A stretch of DNA of 50,187 nucleotides, taken from positions 1-50,187 of the forward strand of contig CALMMQ010000117.1 in assembly GCA_937868725.1 (NCBI GenBank). Direction: 5' to 3'. This DNA is from an uncultured Pleomorphomonas sp. GTDB taxonomy: Bacteria > Pseudomonadota > Alphaproteobacteria > Rhizobiales > Pleomorphomonadaceae. Below the pieces are notes generated by a model. That model searched no databases. It was given only the letters and a program-made list of their open reading frames with translations, and had not been told where the DNA came from. Positions 38,201 through 46,472 of this stretch are shown here, in pieces (the stretch's first letter is position 1; each line of letters begins with the position of its first letter). Both the position numbers and the translations under genes were made by a program.

Positions 38201-38548
38201 GGTCGAGCCGATGTAGCCGAAGCCGGCGCCGCGCGTCAGCAGGTCGATGTCGACGCCGTGGCGCGTCGCCGTGCGGGCGATCGGCCAGCCGAGAATCAGC
38301 AGGATGACGGACGCGACGATGATGGCCCAGAAGGCGTTGACGGTGCCATAGGACAGCGTGATGGCGCCGCCGATCGCCTCGAGGGCCAGAAACGAGATGG
38401 CGCCGATGGCGGTCTGGGCGATGCGGTCCGATGACCAGCGCCGGGCCGACTTGGCCGTGAAACGCAGCGCATAGTCTTCGAGCGTCTGATTGGCCACCCA
38501 GCGATTGTAGGCGCGACGGATCGGAATGATGCGTTGCCGTTCGGCCAT
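35198..38548 (-). CDS. NCS1-transporter/hybrid histidine kinase fusion
   Basis: 1116 residues. Residues 1 to about 480 form an NCS1 (purine/cytosine/allantoin permease-like) domain of about twelve helices, starting RAYNRWVANQTLEDYALRFTAK. A cysteine-rich segment follows with Cys500, 503, 515, 523, 526, 527, 533 and 537. Two more helices (about 570-590 and 602-627) and a coiled coil lead to a histidine kinase with His683 (LSHELRTPLN), N-box Asn797/801, DTGPG at 828 and GLGLG at 856. The receiver has Asp967 and Lys1016, and an extended tail of about 70 residues follows. The ATG at 38548 is chosen over 38701 because it gives the conserved start. It may sense a transported nitrogen compound; urea or a purine derivative is inferred from the neighbours. 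Confidence 0.93.
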   Translation of the reverse strand: MAERQRIIPIRRAYNRWVANQTLEDYALRFTAKSARRWSSDRIAQTAIGAISFLALEAIGGAITLSYGTVNAFWAIIVASVILLILGWPIARTATRHGVDIDLLTRGAGFGYIGSTITSLIYASFTFILFAIEASIMSTALEMALGIPLWASYVVSTVAVIPLVTHGVTWISRFQLLTQPFWIVLNVLPFVFIALSDWGSVESWLGFVGRSAPDGAAGFDLAAFGAASAVILALTAQIGEQVDFLRFVPARLGGPRRNWLIALFLAGPGWVVLGAPKMVAGSFLAVLALAHGVPVDHAAEPARMYAVAFGYVLPSDQAAYLLTAAFVVISQLKINVMNAYAGSLAWSNFFSRLTHSHPGRVVWLVFNVSIALILMEIGIYQALEQTLGVFAIVAMAWLATISADLTINKPLGLSPPGIEFKRAHLYDINPVGVGAMVIAAACGIGAHVGLFGALAQAFAPIIAMFVAFIAAPVIAKATGGRFYLARKPRLAWKTRDTLTCSVCEHAFEPEDMAYCPAYAAPVCSLCCSLDARCHDRCKPHARFDNQLRFVAERLLPAPVFAASRTRLGRYLTHLALWVIVVALIVFMVFREVASRHPAEASLIGWTLALLFFIFSLVIGIVVWFFVLARDSRAVAEEETARQTTALIQEIAAHKKTDAELQKAKERAEAANLAKSRYVVGLSHELRTPLNAVLGYAQILERDAAIPVGRRNGLRVIKRSAEHLSGLIDGLLDISRIEAGRFQIRMSEVRANDFFDQIEGMFRLQADAKGLAFQHERSPALPAIVRTDEKRLRQILVNLLSNAIKFTTTGTVTFTVDYRNQVATMTVTDTGPGIAEADQARVFQPFERGGDAAATPGLGLGLTITRLLVETLGGAISLASQPGQGSTFKVRMMLGAANARTTATAARPVTGYRGPRRSILVVDDNADHRELMGELLTPLGFTVLTAANGQDCLDLIDGDLSPDLMFVDVLMPGLSGWQLVTELRQRGVATPIIMLSANIGDGTTPTDELGHDDVIAKPFSLDDLVDRIGRHLDLTFTDDEAPPPPAAAAPALNDPGGDHVADLRALAAIGYVRGIEAKLETLAGDPANAGLVESLREHVRAFDFAAFAKVLDAVSPP

Positions 38549-38890
38549 GGTCGTTTCCGTTGCGTCCGTTTGCCTGCCTGGAAGGCGGAATGCCCATTCG
38601 GCGGGCGCCGTCGCGTCGTCGAGGCGGACGCGGCGCGCCGGAAATGCGCCGATCCACCCGATGAAGCGCCGCGCCCCGTCGCTCGCTCGGCTCTTTTGCA
38701 TGCTTCGTGCCGGTTTCTCCGGGCGCCCCAGGGGCGTCGATCGATGTCGCCCGCCTCTTTTCCGGTCACGCCGAGCGAGTGGGCAGGCTTTACGTCAATC
38801 GACGTATAGGCGTTTGGCGCCCTGCGCCCGACAGTCCCGGCCAAGGCGCCGATCCAGAGCGGCGGCCTTCAATGAACGGGGAACAGACAC
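38549..38890. other. Divergent region between the kinase gene and urtA
   Basis: 342 bases separate the divergent starts. The kinase frame stays open to an ATG at 38701, so an N-terminal extension of 51 residues is possible but not family-like. GAACGGGGAACAG gives only a weak Shine-Dalgarno for urtA. The notable element is the palindrome at 38791-38806, reported separately. No other gene is supported. Confidence 0.5.
38791..38806. promoter_or_regulatory. Palindrome TACGTC-AATC-GACGTA upstream of urtA
   Basis: Perfect 6-bp arms around a 4-base spacer, 84 bases before the urtA start. It overlaps a -10-like TATAGG (38805-38810). FixJ/NarL-type regulators often bind TACGTA-like half-sites, and such a regulator is encoded by the divergent two-component operon. 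It is a candidate operator for urtABCDE; the link is inference. Confidence 0.45.
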
Positions 38891-40174
38891 ATGAACACCT
38901 TCGCCTCCCGCAGTTTTTGCCTTGCCGCGCTCGCCGGCGCGCTCGTCTCCTCGACCATGTTCGCCAGTGCCGCCGACGACACCATCAAGGTTGGCGTGCT
39001 GCATTCGCTGTCCGGCACCATGGCCATCTCCGAGACCACGCTGAAGGACACGGTGCTCTACCTGATCGACGAGCAGAACAAGAAGGGCGGCGTGCTCGGC
39101 AAGAAGCTTGAGCCGGTGGTCGTCGACCCCGCCTCCAACTGGCCGCTGTTTGCCGAAAAGGCGCGCGAACTCATCTCCAAGGACAAGGTGTCGGTGGTGT
39201 TCGGCTGCTGGACCTCGGTCAGCCGCAAGTCGGTGCTGCCGGTGTTCAAGGAACTCAACTCGATCCTGTTCTACCCCGTCCAGTACGAGGGCGAGGAGTC
39301 CGAGCGCAACGTCTTCTACACCGGCGCCGCCCCCAACCAGCAGGCCATTCCCGCCGTCGACTACCTGATGAACCAGGAAGGCGTGAAGCGCTGGGTGCTG
39401 GCCGGCACCGACTACGTCTACCCGCGCACCACCAACAAGATCCTTGAAGCCTACCTCAAGGCCAAGGGCGTGCCGGCCGAAGACATCATGATCAACTACA
39501 CGCCGTTCGGCCATGCCGACTGGCAGTCGATCGTCTCCGACATCAAGAAGTTCGGCTCGGCCGGCAAGAAGACCGCCGTGGTCTCCACCATCAACGGCGA
39601 CGCCAATGTGCCGTTCTACAAGGAGCTGGCCAACCAGGGCATCAAGGCCGAGGATATCCCCGTCGTCGCCTTCTCGGTGGGTGAGGAAGAGCTCGCCGGT
39701 ATCGACACCAAGCCGCTGGTCGGTCACCTCGCCGCCTGGAACTACTTCGAGAGCGTCGACAGCGACGCCAACGCCGCCTTCATCGACGGCTGGCACAAGT
39801 TCATCAAGAACGACAAGCGCACCACCAACGATCCGATGGAAGCCACCTACATCGGCTTCAATGCCTGGGTGAAGGCGGTCGAGGCGGCCGGCACCACCGA
39901 CGTCGATCCGGTCATCGACACGCTGATCGGCACCACCGTGCCGAACCTCTCCGGCGGCTACGCCACCATCATGCCGAACCATCACATCACCAAGCCGGTG
40001 CTGATCGGCGAAATCCAGGACAACGGCCAGTTCGACATCGTGTCGCAGACGGCGCCGGTGGTTGGTGACGAGTGGTCGGACTACCTCGAAGGCTCCAAGG
40101 ACCTGATCTCGGATTGGCGCAAGCCGCTCGCCTGCGGCAACTTCAACGTCAAGACCGGCAAGTGCGGCGGCTGA
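38891..40174 (+). CDS. urtA: Urea ABC transporter, substrate-binding protein UrtA
   Basis: 427-residue periplasmic binding protein of the urea/short-amide (FmdD/UrtA) type. The signal peptide ends near FASA (residue 27). The mature start DDTIKVGVLHSLSGTMAISETTLKD and the later WPLFAEKARELI, GCWTSVSRKSVLPVF, LFYPVQYEGEE and GDANVPFYKEL match UrtA. The start ATG at 38891 gives the signal peptide. A GC-rich hairpin follows before urtB. High-affinity urea uptake implies urease or urea amidolyase elsewhere, since neither gene is in the window. Confidence 0.95.
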   Translation: MNTFASRSFCLAALAGALVSSTMFASAADDTIKVGVLHSLSGTMAISETTLKDTVLYLIDEQNKKGGVLGKKLEPVVVDPASNWPLFAEKARELISKDKVSVVFGCWTSVSRKSVLPVFKELNSILFYPVQYEGEESERNVFYTGAAPNQQAIPAVDYLMNQEGVKRWVLAGTDYVYPRTTNKILEAYLKAKGVPAEDIMINYTPFGHADWQSIVSDIKKFGSAGKKTAVVSTINGDANVPFYKELANQGIKAEDIPVVAFSVGEEELAGIDTKPLVGHLAAWNYFESVDSDANAAFIDGWHKFIKNDKRTTNDPMEATYIGFNAWVKAVEAAGTTDVDPVIDTLIGTTVPNLSGGYATIMPNHHITKPVLIGEIQDNGQFDIVSQTAPVVGDEWSDYLEGSKDLISDWRKPLACGNFNVKTGKCGG

Positions 40175-40235
40175 CGTGATCTCCAGAGCTGCCGCCCGTG
40201 GCGCGTTCGGCGTCCCGGTCGGCGGCAAACAGCGA

Positions 40236-40256
40236 GGGGGCGCGCCGTGCGCCCCC
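40236..40256 (+). repeat. GC hairpin between urtA and urtB
   Basis: GGGGGCGC (40236-40243) and GCGCCCCC (40249-40256) are perfect 8-bp arms around GCCGT, 61 bases after the urtA stop. There is no T-run. It is probably a transcript-protecting or attenuating hairpin that favours binding-protein expression over urtBCDE. Confidence 0.5.
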
Positions 40257-40291
40257 GACGCGCCAACGGCATTCTGACCGGGAAAGGTTCC

Positions 40292-41908
40292 ATGCGACCC
40301 ATCCGTCTGATCGTCGCGTTCTGCGCCTGTCTTGTCTGGGCGATCGCCGCCGCCGCCGCCCCTATCAACGACAGCGATTTCGGCGCCCTGGTCAGGGCGC
40401 TCGGGCAGGGCGGCTTCGATGACACCGAGAAAGCTGTCGCGGCTCTCGCGGCCAGCGGCGACGATCGTGTCGCCGTCCTCCTCGACAAGCTCGGCTCCGG
40501 CGATCTCGTGGTGCGCAAGCCCGACGGCGGCGTGTTCCTGGCCGCCAAGTCCGGCAAGGACTTCGCCCTCAGCGACCCCGTCAGCGGTGCCGACGCCGGT
40601 ATTGCCCCCAAGGCGACCGTCGAAAAAATCAAGATCAACAACAAGCTGCGTCGCGCCATCGCCTCGGCGGTCGGCAATCTGACGCTGATGAGTCCCGATC
40701 CGACCATTCGGCGCGGCGCCGCCGAAGCGGTGCTGAAGTCGGCCGATCCGGCCGCCATCGCCGTACTCGACAAAGCCATCGCCGCCGAGACGGTCGCCGA
40801 CATCAAGGCCACCATGGTCATTGCCCGCGCCACCGCGGTGCTGGCCTCCGACGCGCCGGAAGCCGACAAGGTGAACGCGGTCGCCGCCATTGCCGAAAGA
40901 GGCAACCGCGACGCCCTGTCGCTGATCTCGCCTTACGTCAGCGCCGACGGCGCCCTTGGCGAGGCGGCCCGCCAGGCGGTCGCCGGCATCGAGCACGGCC
41001 TGATGGCCTGGGACGCCGGTCAGAACATCTGGTACGGCCTGTCGCTCGGTTCGGTGCTGCTGCTCGCCGCCATCGGCCTTGCCATCACCTTCGGCGTCAT
41101 GGGCATCATCAACATGGCCCACGGCGAAATGGTCATGCTCGGCGCCTACGCCACCTTCGCCGTGCAGGAGCTGATCCGCAATTTCTGGCCCGGCCTCTTC
41201 GACTATTCGCTGCTCATCGCGCTGCCCGTGGCCTTCCTGGTGGCCGGCGGCGTCGGCGTCGTCATCGAGCGCCTCATCATCCGCCATCTCTACGGCCGGC
41301 CGCTTGAAACGCTGCTCGCCACCTGGGGCGTGTCGCTGATGCTGCAGCAGGCGGTGCGGTCGCTGTTTGGCGCCAACAACCGCGAGGTCGGCACGCCCGG
41401 CTGGATGGCCGGCTCCTTCGAGCTCGGTCAGATGCAGATCACTTGGCCGCGCCTGTGGATCATCCTGTTCGCGCTCGCCGTATTCCTGACCCTCATCGCC
41501 ACGCTGAAGCACACGCCGCTCGGCCTGCAGATGCGCGCCGTGACGGCTAACCGCGCCATGGCCGCCGCCATGGGCATCCGCACGCCGCTCATCGACGCGC
41601 TGACCTTCGGCCTCGGCTCCGGCATCGCCGGGCTGGCCGGCGTCGCCCTCAGCCAGATCGACAACGTCTCGCCCAACCTCGGGCGCGGCTACATCATCGA
41701 CAGCTTCATGGTCGTCGTCTTCGGCGGTGTCGGCAATCTCTGGGGCACGCTGGTCGGCGCCATGACGCTCGGCATCGCCAACAAGTTCCTGGAGCCGTAC
41801 GCCGGTGCCGTGCTCGGCAAGATCCTGCTGCTGGTCTTCATCATCCTGTTCATCCAGAAGCGTCCGCGCGGCTTGTTCGCGCTCAAGGGCAGGGCGGTCG
41901 AACAATGA
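40292..41908 (+). CDS. urtB: Urea ABC transporter, permease UrtB
   Basis: 538 residues: a signal-like N-terminus, then a roughly 215-residue periplasmic helical region (typical of UrtB and unlike LivH), then a LivH-type permease from about residue 245 (LSLGSVLLLAAIGLAITFGVMGIINMAHGEMVMLGAYATF). The ATG at 40292 follows GGGAAAGG. An earlier in-frame GTG at 40247 is unlikely. It overlaps urtC by 4 bases (ATGA). Confidence 0.95.
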   Translation: MRPIRLIVAFCACLVWAIAAAAAPINDSDFGALVRALGQGGFDDTEKAVAALAASGDDRVAVLLDKLGSGDLVVRKPDGGVFLAAKSGKDFALSDPVSGADAGIAPKATVEKIKINNKLRRAIASAVGNLTLMSPDPTIRRGAAEAVLKSADPAAIAVLDKAIAAETVADIKATMVIARATAVLASDAPEADKVNAVAAIAERGNRDALSLISPYVSADGALGEAARQAVAGIEHGLMAWDAGQNIWYGLSLGSVLLLAAIGLAITFGVMGIINMAHGEMVMLGAYATFAVQELIRNFWPGLFDYSLLIALPVAFLVAGGVGVVIERLIIRHLYGRPLETLLATWGVSLMLQQAVRSLFGANNREVGTPGWMAGSFELGQMQITWPRLWIILFALAVFLTLIATLKHTPLGLQMRAVTANRAMAAAMGIRTPLIDALTFGLGSGIAGLAGVALSQIDNVSPNLGRGYIIDSFMVVVFGGVGNLWGTLVGAMTLGIANKFLEPYAGAVLGKILLLVFIILFIQKRPRGLFALKGRAVEQ

Positions 41909-43035
41909 TTACATCCTTCCTTCTCAATGGTTTCGACCGTCGCGCCCGCCTCGTCGTCGCCGTGCTCCTGGCCCTGGCCGTGCTGGTGCCGGCCTCCAGC
42001 CTGCTGACGCCGGACGACTCTTTCGTGCACGTCTCCACCTACCAGCTGACGCTGATGGGCAAGTACCTCACCTATGCGCTGCTGGCGCTGTCGGTCGATC
42101 TCATCTGGGGTTATTGCGGCATCCTGTCGCTCGGCCACGGCGCTTTCTTCGCCCTCGGCGGTTACGCCGCCGGCATGTACCTGATGCGCCAGATCGGCCC
42201 GCGCGGCGTCTACGCCGATCCGGTGCTGCCCGACTTCATGGTGTTCCTCAATTGGAAGGAGCTGCCCTGGTTCTGGCACGGCTTCGACATGGCCTGGTTC
42301 GCCGCCGCGATGGTGGTGCTGGTGCCGGGCCTGCTGGCCTTCGTCTTCGGCTGGTTCGCCTTCCGCAGCCGCGTCACCGGCGTCTACCTCTCCATCATCA
42401 CCCAGGCCATGACCTACGCCCTGCTGCTGGCCTTCTTCCGCAACGACATGGGCTTTGGCGGCAACAACGGCCTCACCGATTTCAAGGACATCCTCGGCTT
42501 CCCGATCCAGGCTGCCGGCACGCGCGCCGCGCTGTTTTCCGCCTCGGCCGTCATGTTGGCGCTGGCCTTCGTCGTCGCCTCGGCCGTCACCGCCTCCAAG
42601 CTCGGCAAGGTGCTGGTGGCCGTCCGCGACGCCGAAAGCCGGACGCGCTTCATCGGCTACCGCGTCGAGCACTACAAGCTGTTCGTCTGGACGCTTTCCG
42701 CCGTCATGGCCGGCATCGCCGGGGCGCTCTACGTGCCGCAGGTCGGCATCATCAACCCCTCGGAGTTCGATCCCAGCGCCTCCATCGAAGCGGTGATCTG
42801 GGTGGCGGTCGGCGGTCGCGGCACGCTGGTCGGCGCGCTGATCGGCGCCGTGCTGGTCAACTTCGGCAAGACCTGGTTCACCGGCATGCTGCCCGAGGTG
42901 TGGCTGTTCGCCCTCGGCGGCCTGTTCGTGGTGGTGACGCTGTTTTTGCCCAAGGGCATCGTCGGACTGTTCGCCAGCCGGCGCGTCCCCCCTGATCACA
43001 GCGGCGTTTCGGCAACCGGGGAGGCGGCATCGTGA
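41905..43035 (+). CDS. urtC: Urea ABC transporter, permease UrtC
   Basis: 376-residue LivM-type permease. LALSVDLIWGYCGILSLGHGAFFALGGYAAGMYLMRQIG and TDFKDILGFPI are typical of UrtC. RDAESRTRFIGYRVEHYKLFVWTLSAVMAGIAGALY is the coupling region. It overlaps both urtB and urtD by 4 bases, consistent with a tightly coupled operon. Confidence 0.95.
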   Translation: MITSFLLNGFDRRARLVVAVLLALAVLVPASSLLTPDDSFVHVSTYQLTLMGKYLTYALLALSVDLIWGYCGILSLGHGAFFALGGYAAGMYLMRQIGPRGVYADPVLPDFMVFLNWKELPWFWHGFDMAWFAAAMVVLVPGLLAFVFGWFAFRSRVTGVYLSIITQAMTYALLLAFFRNDMGFGGNNGLTDFKDILGFPIQAAGTRAALFSASAVMLALAFVVASAVTASKLGKVLVAVRDAESRTRFIGYRVEHYKLFVWTLSAVMAGIAGALYVPQVGIINPSEFDPSASIEAVIWVAVGGRGTLVGALIGAVLVNFGKTWFTGMLPEVWLFALGGLFVVVTLFLPKGIVGLFASRRVPPDHSGVSATGEAAS

Positions 43036-43784
43036 GCGACAAGGCCGAAGGTTCGATCCTCTATCTCGACAACGTCTCGGTGGCCTTCGACGGCTTCAAG
43101 GCCATCAACAACCTGTCGCTGGTGCTGGAGCCGGGCGAGATGCGCGCCATCATCGGCCCCAACGGCGCCGGCAAGACGACGATGATGGACATCATCACCG
43201 GCAAGACGCGCCCCGACAGCGGCGACGTGCTGTTCGACGGCTCGGTCGATCTGACCCGGCTCGACGAGGCGGCCATTGCCAATCTCGGCATCGGCCGCAA
43301 GTTCCAAAAGCCGACGGTGTTTGAAAGCCATACGGTGGAAGAGAACATCGCGCTCGCCCTCAAGGCCAGGCGCGGCGTCTGGGCCAGCCTGCTCAACCGC
43401 CGTTCGCCGGCCGAACAGCAGCGCATCGACGCCCTCCTGACCACCATTCGCCTCAGCGACCGCCGCGACTGGCTGGCCGCCAATCTCAGCCACGGCCAGA
43501 AGCAATGGCTGGAGATCGGCATGCTCTTGGCGCAGGAGCCGCGACTGCTCCTGGTCGACGAGCCGGCCGCCGGCATGACCGACGCCGAAACGGCGGAAAC
43601 CGCCATTCTGCTCAAGGAGATCGCCCGTACCCAGTCGGTCATCGTCGTCGAGCACGACATGACCTTTGTGCGCGAACTCGACGTCAAGGTGACGGTGCTG
43701 CACGAAGGATCGGTGCTGGCCGAAGGCTCGCTCGATGCCGTCTCGGCCAACAAGCGCGTCATCGAGGTCTATCTCGGCCGGTGA
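43032..43784 (+). CDS. urtD: Urea ABC transporter, ATPase UrtD
   Basis: 250-residue LivG-type ATPase. Walker A is GPNGAGKTT, the signature is LSHGQKQWLEIGM (the H and W variant seen in UrtD), Walker B is LLLVDEPAAGM and the H-loop is VVEHDM. It starts at GTG 43032, overlapping the urtC stop, with GGGGAGG just before. It partners UrtE. Confidence 0.95.
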   Translation: MSDKAEGSILYLDNVSVAFDGFKAINNLSLVLEPGEMRAIIGPNGAGKTTMMDIITGKTRPDSGDVLFDGSVDLTRLDEAAIANLGIGRKFQKPTVFESHTVEENIALALKARRGVWASLLNRRSPAEQQRIDALLTTIRLSDRRDWLAANLSHGQKQWLEIGMLLAQEPRLLLVDEPAAGMTDAETAETAILLKEIARTQSVIVVEHDMTFVRELDVKVTVLHEGSVLAEGSLDAVSANKRVIEVYLGR

Positions 43785-43815
43785 GGGCGCCGGGCCGCAG
43801 CAAGGAATGTCCGAC

Positions 43816-44511
43816 ATGCTGAACGTCGAAAACGTCAATCTCCACTATGGCGCCGCCCAGGCGCTGCGCGGCGTGTCGCTCAAGGCCACCGCCGGCCGCG
43901 TGACCTGCGTCATGGGACGCAACGGCGTCGGCAAGACGTCGCTGATGCGCGCCATTGTCGGTCAGCAGCCGATCTCCAGCGGCAGCATCGTCTGGAACGG
44001 CAAGGACATCGTGGCGCTGAAGCCCTACGACCGGGCGCGCGCCGGCATCGCCGTCGTGCCGCAGGGCCGCGAGATCTTCCCGCTCCTCACCGTCGAGGAG
44101 AATCTCGAGACGGGCTACGCCCCGCTGCCGCGGCGCGACCGCTACATTCCCGATACCATCTACGATCTTTTCCCGGTGCTGAAGGACATGCTGCGCCGGC
44201 GCGGCGGCGACCTCTCCGGCGGCCAGCAGCAGCAGCTGGCCATTGGCCGCGCCCTGGTCACACGGCCGAAGCTATTGGTGCTCGACGAACCCACCGAGGG
44301 TATCCAGCCGTCGATCATCAAGGACATCGGCCGGGCCATCACCTTCCTGCGCCAGCAGGGCGACATGGCCATCATCCTGGTCGAGCAGTACTTCGATTTC
44401 GCCCGCGATCTCGCCGACGATTTCCTGGTCATGGATCGCGGCGAAGTGGTGATGGCCGGCACGCGCGAGACCATGGACGAGGCGGCGGTGCGCGCCCGCA
44501 TCGCCGTCTGA
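43816..44511 (+). CDS. urtE: Urea ABC transporter, ATPase UrtE
   Basis: 231-residue LivF-type ATPase. Walker A GRNGVGKTS, signature LSGGQQQQLAIGR, Walker B LLVLDEPTEGIQPSI and VEQYFDFA are present. The ATG at 43816 is preferred because AAGGA ends 9 bases before it; the ATG at 43807 directly abuts that Shine-Dalgarno and would add only three residues. It is the last urt gene, followed by the terminator at 44604-44625. Confidence 0.94.
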   Translation: MLNVENVNLHYGAAQALRGVSLKATAGRVTCVMGRNGVGKTSLMRAIVGQQPISSGSIVWNGKDIVALKPYDRARAGIAVVPQGREIFPLLTVEENLETGYAPLPRRDRYIPDTIYDLFPVLKDMLRRRGGDLSGGQQQQLAIGRALVTRPKLLVLDEPTEGIQPSIIKDIGRAITFLRQQGDMAIILVEQYFDFARDLADDFLVMDRGEVVMAGTRETMDEAAVRARIAV

Positions 44512-44558
44512 TCCAAGGCCGCCGGCGGCGTCATCCCCTTTGGCGGTCAAGCTCATTC

Positions 44559-44564
44559 TTGACA
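44559..44564 (+). promoter_or_regulatory. Perfect -35 box TTGACA upstream of aspS
   Basis: TTGACA matches the sigma-70 consensus exactly, but the expected -10 position (about 44582-44588, GCTTGT) matches poorly, as is often the case in alphaproteobacteria. A start site near 44594 would place the intrinsic terminator 44604-44625 inside the aspS leader. Confidence 0.35.
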
Positions 44565-44603
44565 AAATCGCCCTGTCGTGCGCTTGTCGCGCCAGCGCAT
44601 TCG

Positions 44604-44625
44604 CCCCGCCGAGGCGGGGTTTTTT
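44604..44625 (+). terminator. Intrinsic terminator between urtE and aspS
   Basis: CCCCGC (44604-44609) and GCGGGG (44614-44619) pair around a CGAG loop, followed by six T residues (44620-44625). It ends the urt operon. A second small hairpin, TTTCGC-GTTT-GCGAAA (44623-44638), reuses the end of the T-tract and precedes the aspS start. Confidence 0.88.
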
Positions 44626-44664
44626 CGCGTTTGCGAAAGAGAAAAACGAACAGGATCGACCATC

Positions 44665-46446
44665 ATGCATGCCTATCGCACTCATACCTGCGGCGAGCTT
44701 CGTGCCTCTCACGTCGGCCAGACCGTACGGCTGTCGGGCTGGGTGCATCGCGTGCGCGATCATGGCGGCCTGCTGTTCATCGATCTGCGCGACCATTACG
44801 GCATGACGCAGGTGGTGGTCGATCCCGACAGCGCCTCCTTCAAGCTGGCCGAGACGCTGCGCGCCGAGTGGGTCATCCGCGTCGACTGCCTGGTGCGCGC
44901 CCGCACGCCCGAGACCGTCAACACCAACCTGCCCACCGGCGAGATCGAGGTGTTCGCCCGCGAGATCGCCGTGCTCGGCCAGGCCAAGGAGCTGCCGCTG
45001 CCGGTGTTCGGCGAGCCCGAGTATCCCGAGGACGTCCGCCTCAAGTACCGCTTCCTCGACCTGCGCCGCGAGACGCTGCACGCCAACATCGTCAAGCGCA
45101 CCAAGGTCATCCGCTCCATGCGTCGCCGCATGGAGGACGCCGGTTTCGCCGAGTATTCGACGCCGATTCTGACCGCCTCCTCGCCGGAAGGCGCCCGCGA
45201 CTTCCTGGTGCCGAGCCGCATCCATCCGGGCAAGTTCTACGCCCTGCCGCAGGCGCCGCAGCAGTACAAGCAGCTGCTGATGGTCGCCGGCTTCGACCGC
45301 TATTTCCAGATCGCTCCTTGCTTCCGCGACGAAGACCCGCGCGCCGACCGTCTGCCGGGCGAGTTCTACCAGCTCGACCTCGAGATGAGCTTCGTGACGC
45401 AGGAAGACGTCTTCAACACCATGGAGCCAGTGATCCGTGGCGTCTTCGAGGAGTTCGCCGAGGGCAAGCCGGTGACGCCGGCCTTCCCGCGCATCAAGTA
45501 CGATGACGCCATCCGCCTCTACGGCTCGGACAAGCCGGACCTGCGCAATCCCATCAAGATGGCCGCCGTCACCGAGCATTTCGCCGGCTCCGGCTTCAAG
45601 GTGTTCGCCCGCATGATCGAGGCCGACCCGAAGACCGAAGTCTGGGCCATTCCGGCCAAGACCGGTGGCTCGCGCGCCTTCTGCGACCGCATGAACTCGT
45701 GGGCCCAGAGCCAGGGTCAGCCCGGTCTCGGCTACATCTTCTGGCGCGTCGAGAACGGCGCGCTCGAAGGCGCCGGCCCGGTGGCCAAGAACATCGGTCC
45801 CGAGCGCACCGAGGCGATCCGCGTCGCCCTTGGCCTCGAAGCGGGCGATGCCGCCTTCTTCGTCGCCGGTGATCCGGCCAAGTTCTACAAGTTAGCCGGC
45901 GAAGCCCGCAACCGCGTCGGCTTCGACCTCAACCTCGTCGATACCGAACGCTTCGAGCTGTGCTGGATCGTCGATTTCCCGTTCTTCGAGTGGAACGAGG
46001 ACGACAAGAAGATCGACTTCGCCCACAACCCGTTCTCGATGCCGCAGGGCGGCCTTGAGGCGCTCAACACCCAGGACCCGCTGACCATCAAGGCCTTCCA
46101 GTACGACATGGTCTGCAACGGCTACGAGATGGCCTCGGGCTCGATCCGCAACCAGTCGCCGGAGACCATGGTCAAGGCCTTCGAGCTGACGGGCACCTCC
46201 AAGGCGGAAGTCGAAGAGCGCTTCGGCGGCATGTACCGCGCCTTCCAGTACGGCGCGCCGCCGCACGGTGGCATGGCCGCCGGCGTTGACCGCGTGGTGA
46301 TGCTGATCTGCGGCGCCCAGAACCTGCGCGAGATCACGCTGTTCCCGATGAACCAGCGCGCCGAGGATCCGCTGATGGGGGCGCCGTCGCCGGCCACCAC
46401 CAAGCAGCTGCGCGAACTGCACATCAAGACCAACCTGCCGAACTGA
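44665..46446 (+). CDS. aspS: Aspartyl-tRNA synthetase
   Basis: 593-residue class II synthetase. It has an N-terminal OB-fold anticodon domain ([22 protein letters not shown]), a catalytic core ([22 protein letters not shown]), a bacterial GAD insertion, and motif 3 ([19 protein letters not shown]). His33 in RDHGG is the residue associated with nondiscriminating enzymes that also charge tRNA-Asn for amidation, while discriminating AspRS carries Leu there. The ATG at 44665 gives [13 protein letters not shown]; the in-frame upstream codons run through the terminator and are not coding. Confidence 0.96.
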   Translation: MHAYRTHTCGELRASHVGQTVRLSGWVHRVRDHGGLLFIDLRDHYGMTQVVVDPDSASFKLAETLRAEWVIRVDCLVRARTPETVNTNLPTGEIEVFAREIAVLGQAKELPLPVFGEPEYPEDVRLKYRFLDLRRETLHANIVKRTKVIRSMRRRMEDAGFAEYSTPILTASSPEGARDFLVPSRIHPGKFYALPQAPQQYKQLLMVAGFDRYFQIAPCFRDEDPRADRLPGEFYQLDLEMSFVTQEDVFNTMEPVIRGVFEEFAEGKPVTPAFPRIKYDDAIRLYGSDKPDLRNPIKMAAVTEHFAGSGFKVFARMIEADPKTEVWAIPAKTGGSRAFCDRMNSWAQSQGQPGLGYIFWRVENGALEGAGPVAKNIGPERTEAIRVALGLEAGDAAFFVAGDPAKFYKLAGEARNRVGFDLNLVDTERFELCWIVDFPFFEWNEDDKKIDFAHNPFSMPQGGLEALNTQDPLTIKAFQYDMVCNGYEMASGSIRNQSPETMVKAFELTGTSKAEVEERFGGMYRAFQYGAPPHGGMAAGVDRVVMLICGAQNLREITLFPMNQRAEDPLMGAPSPATTKQLRELHIKTNLPN

Positions 46447-46472
46447 TCGGCTGCGGCAACAAGGTATAGGCG

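Noticed and set aside
38549-38701. 51-residue N-terminal extension of the NCS1-kinase
   Set aside because: The frame is open, but the added residues are Arg/Pro-rich and the family start MAERQRIIPIRRAYNRW fits the ATG at 38548.
38795-41905. 1036-codon minus-strand frame antisense to urtA and urtB
   Set aside because: Shadow of strongly recognised plus-strand genes with no family resemblance.
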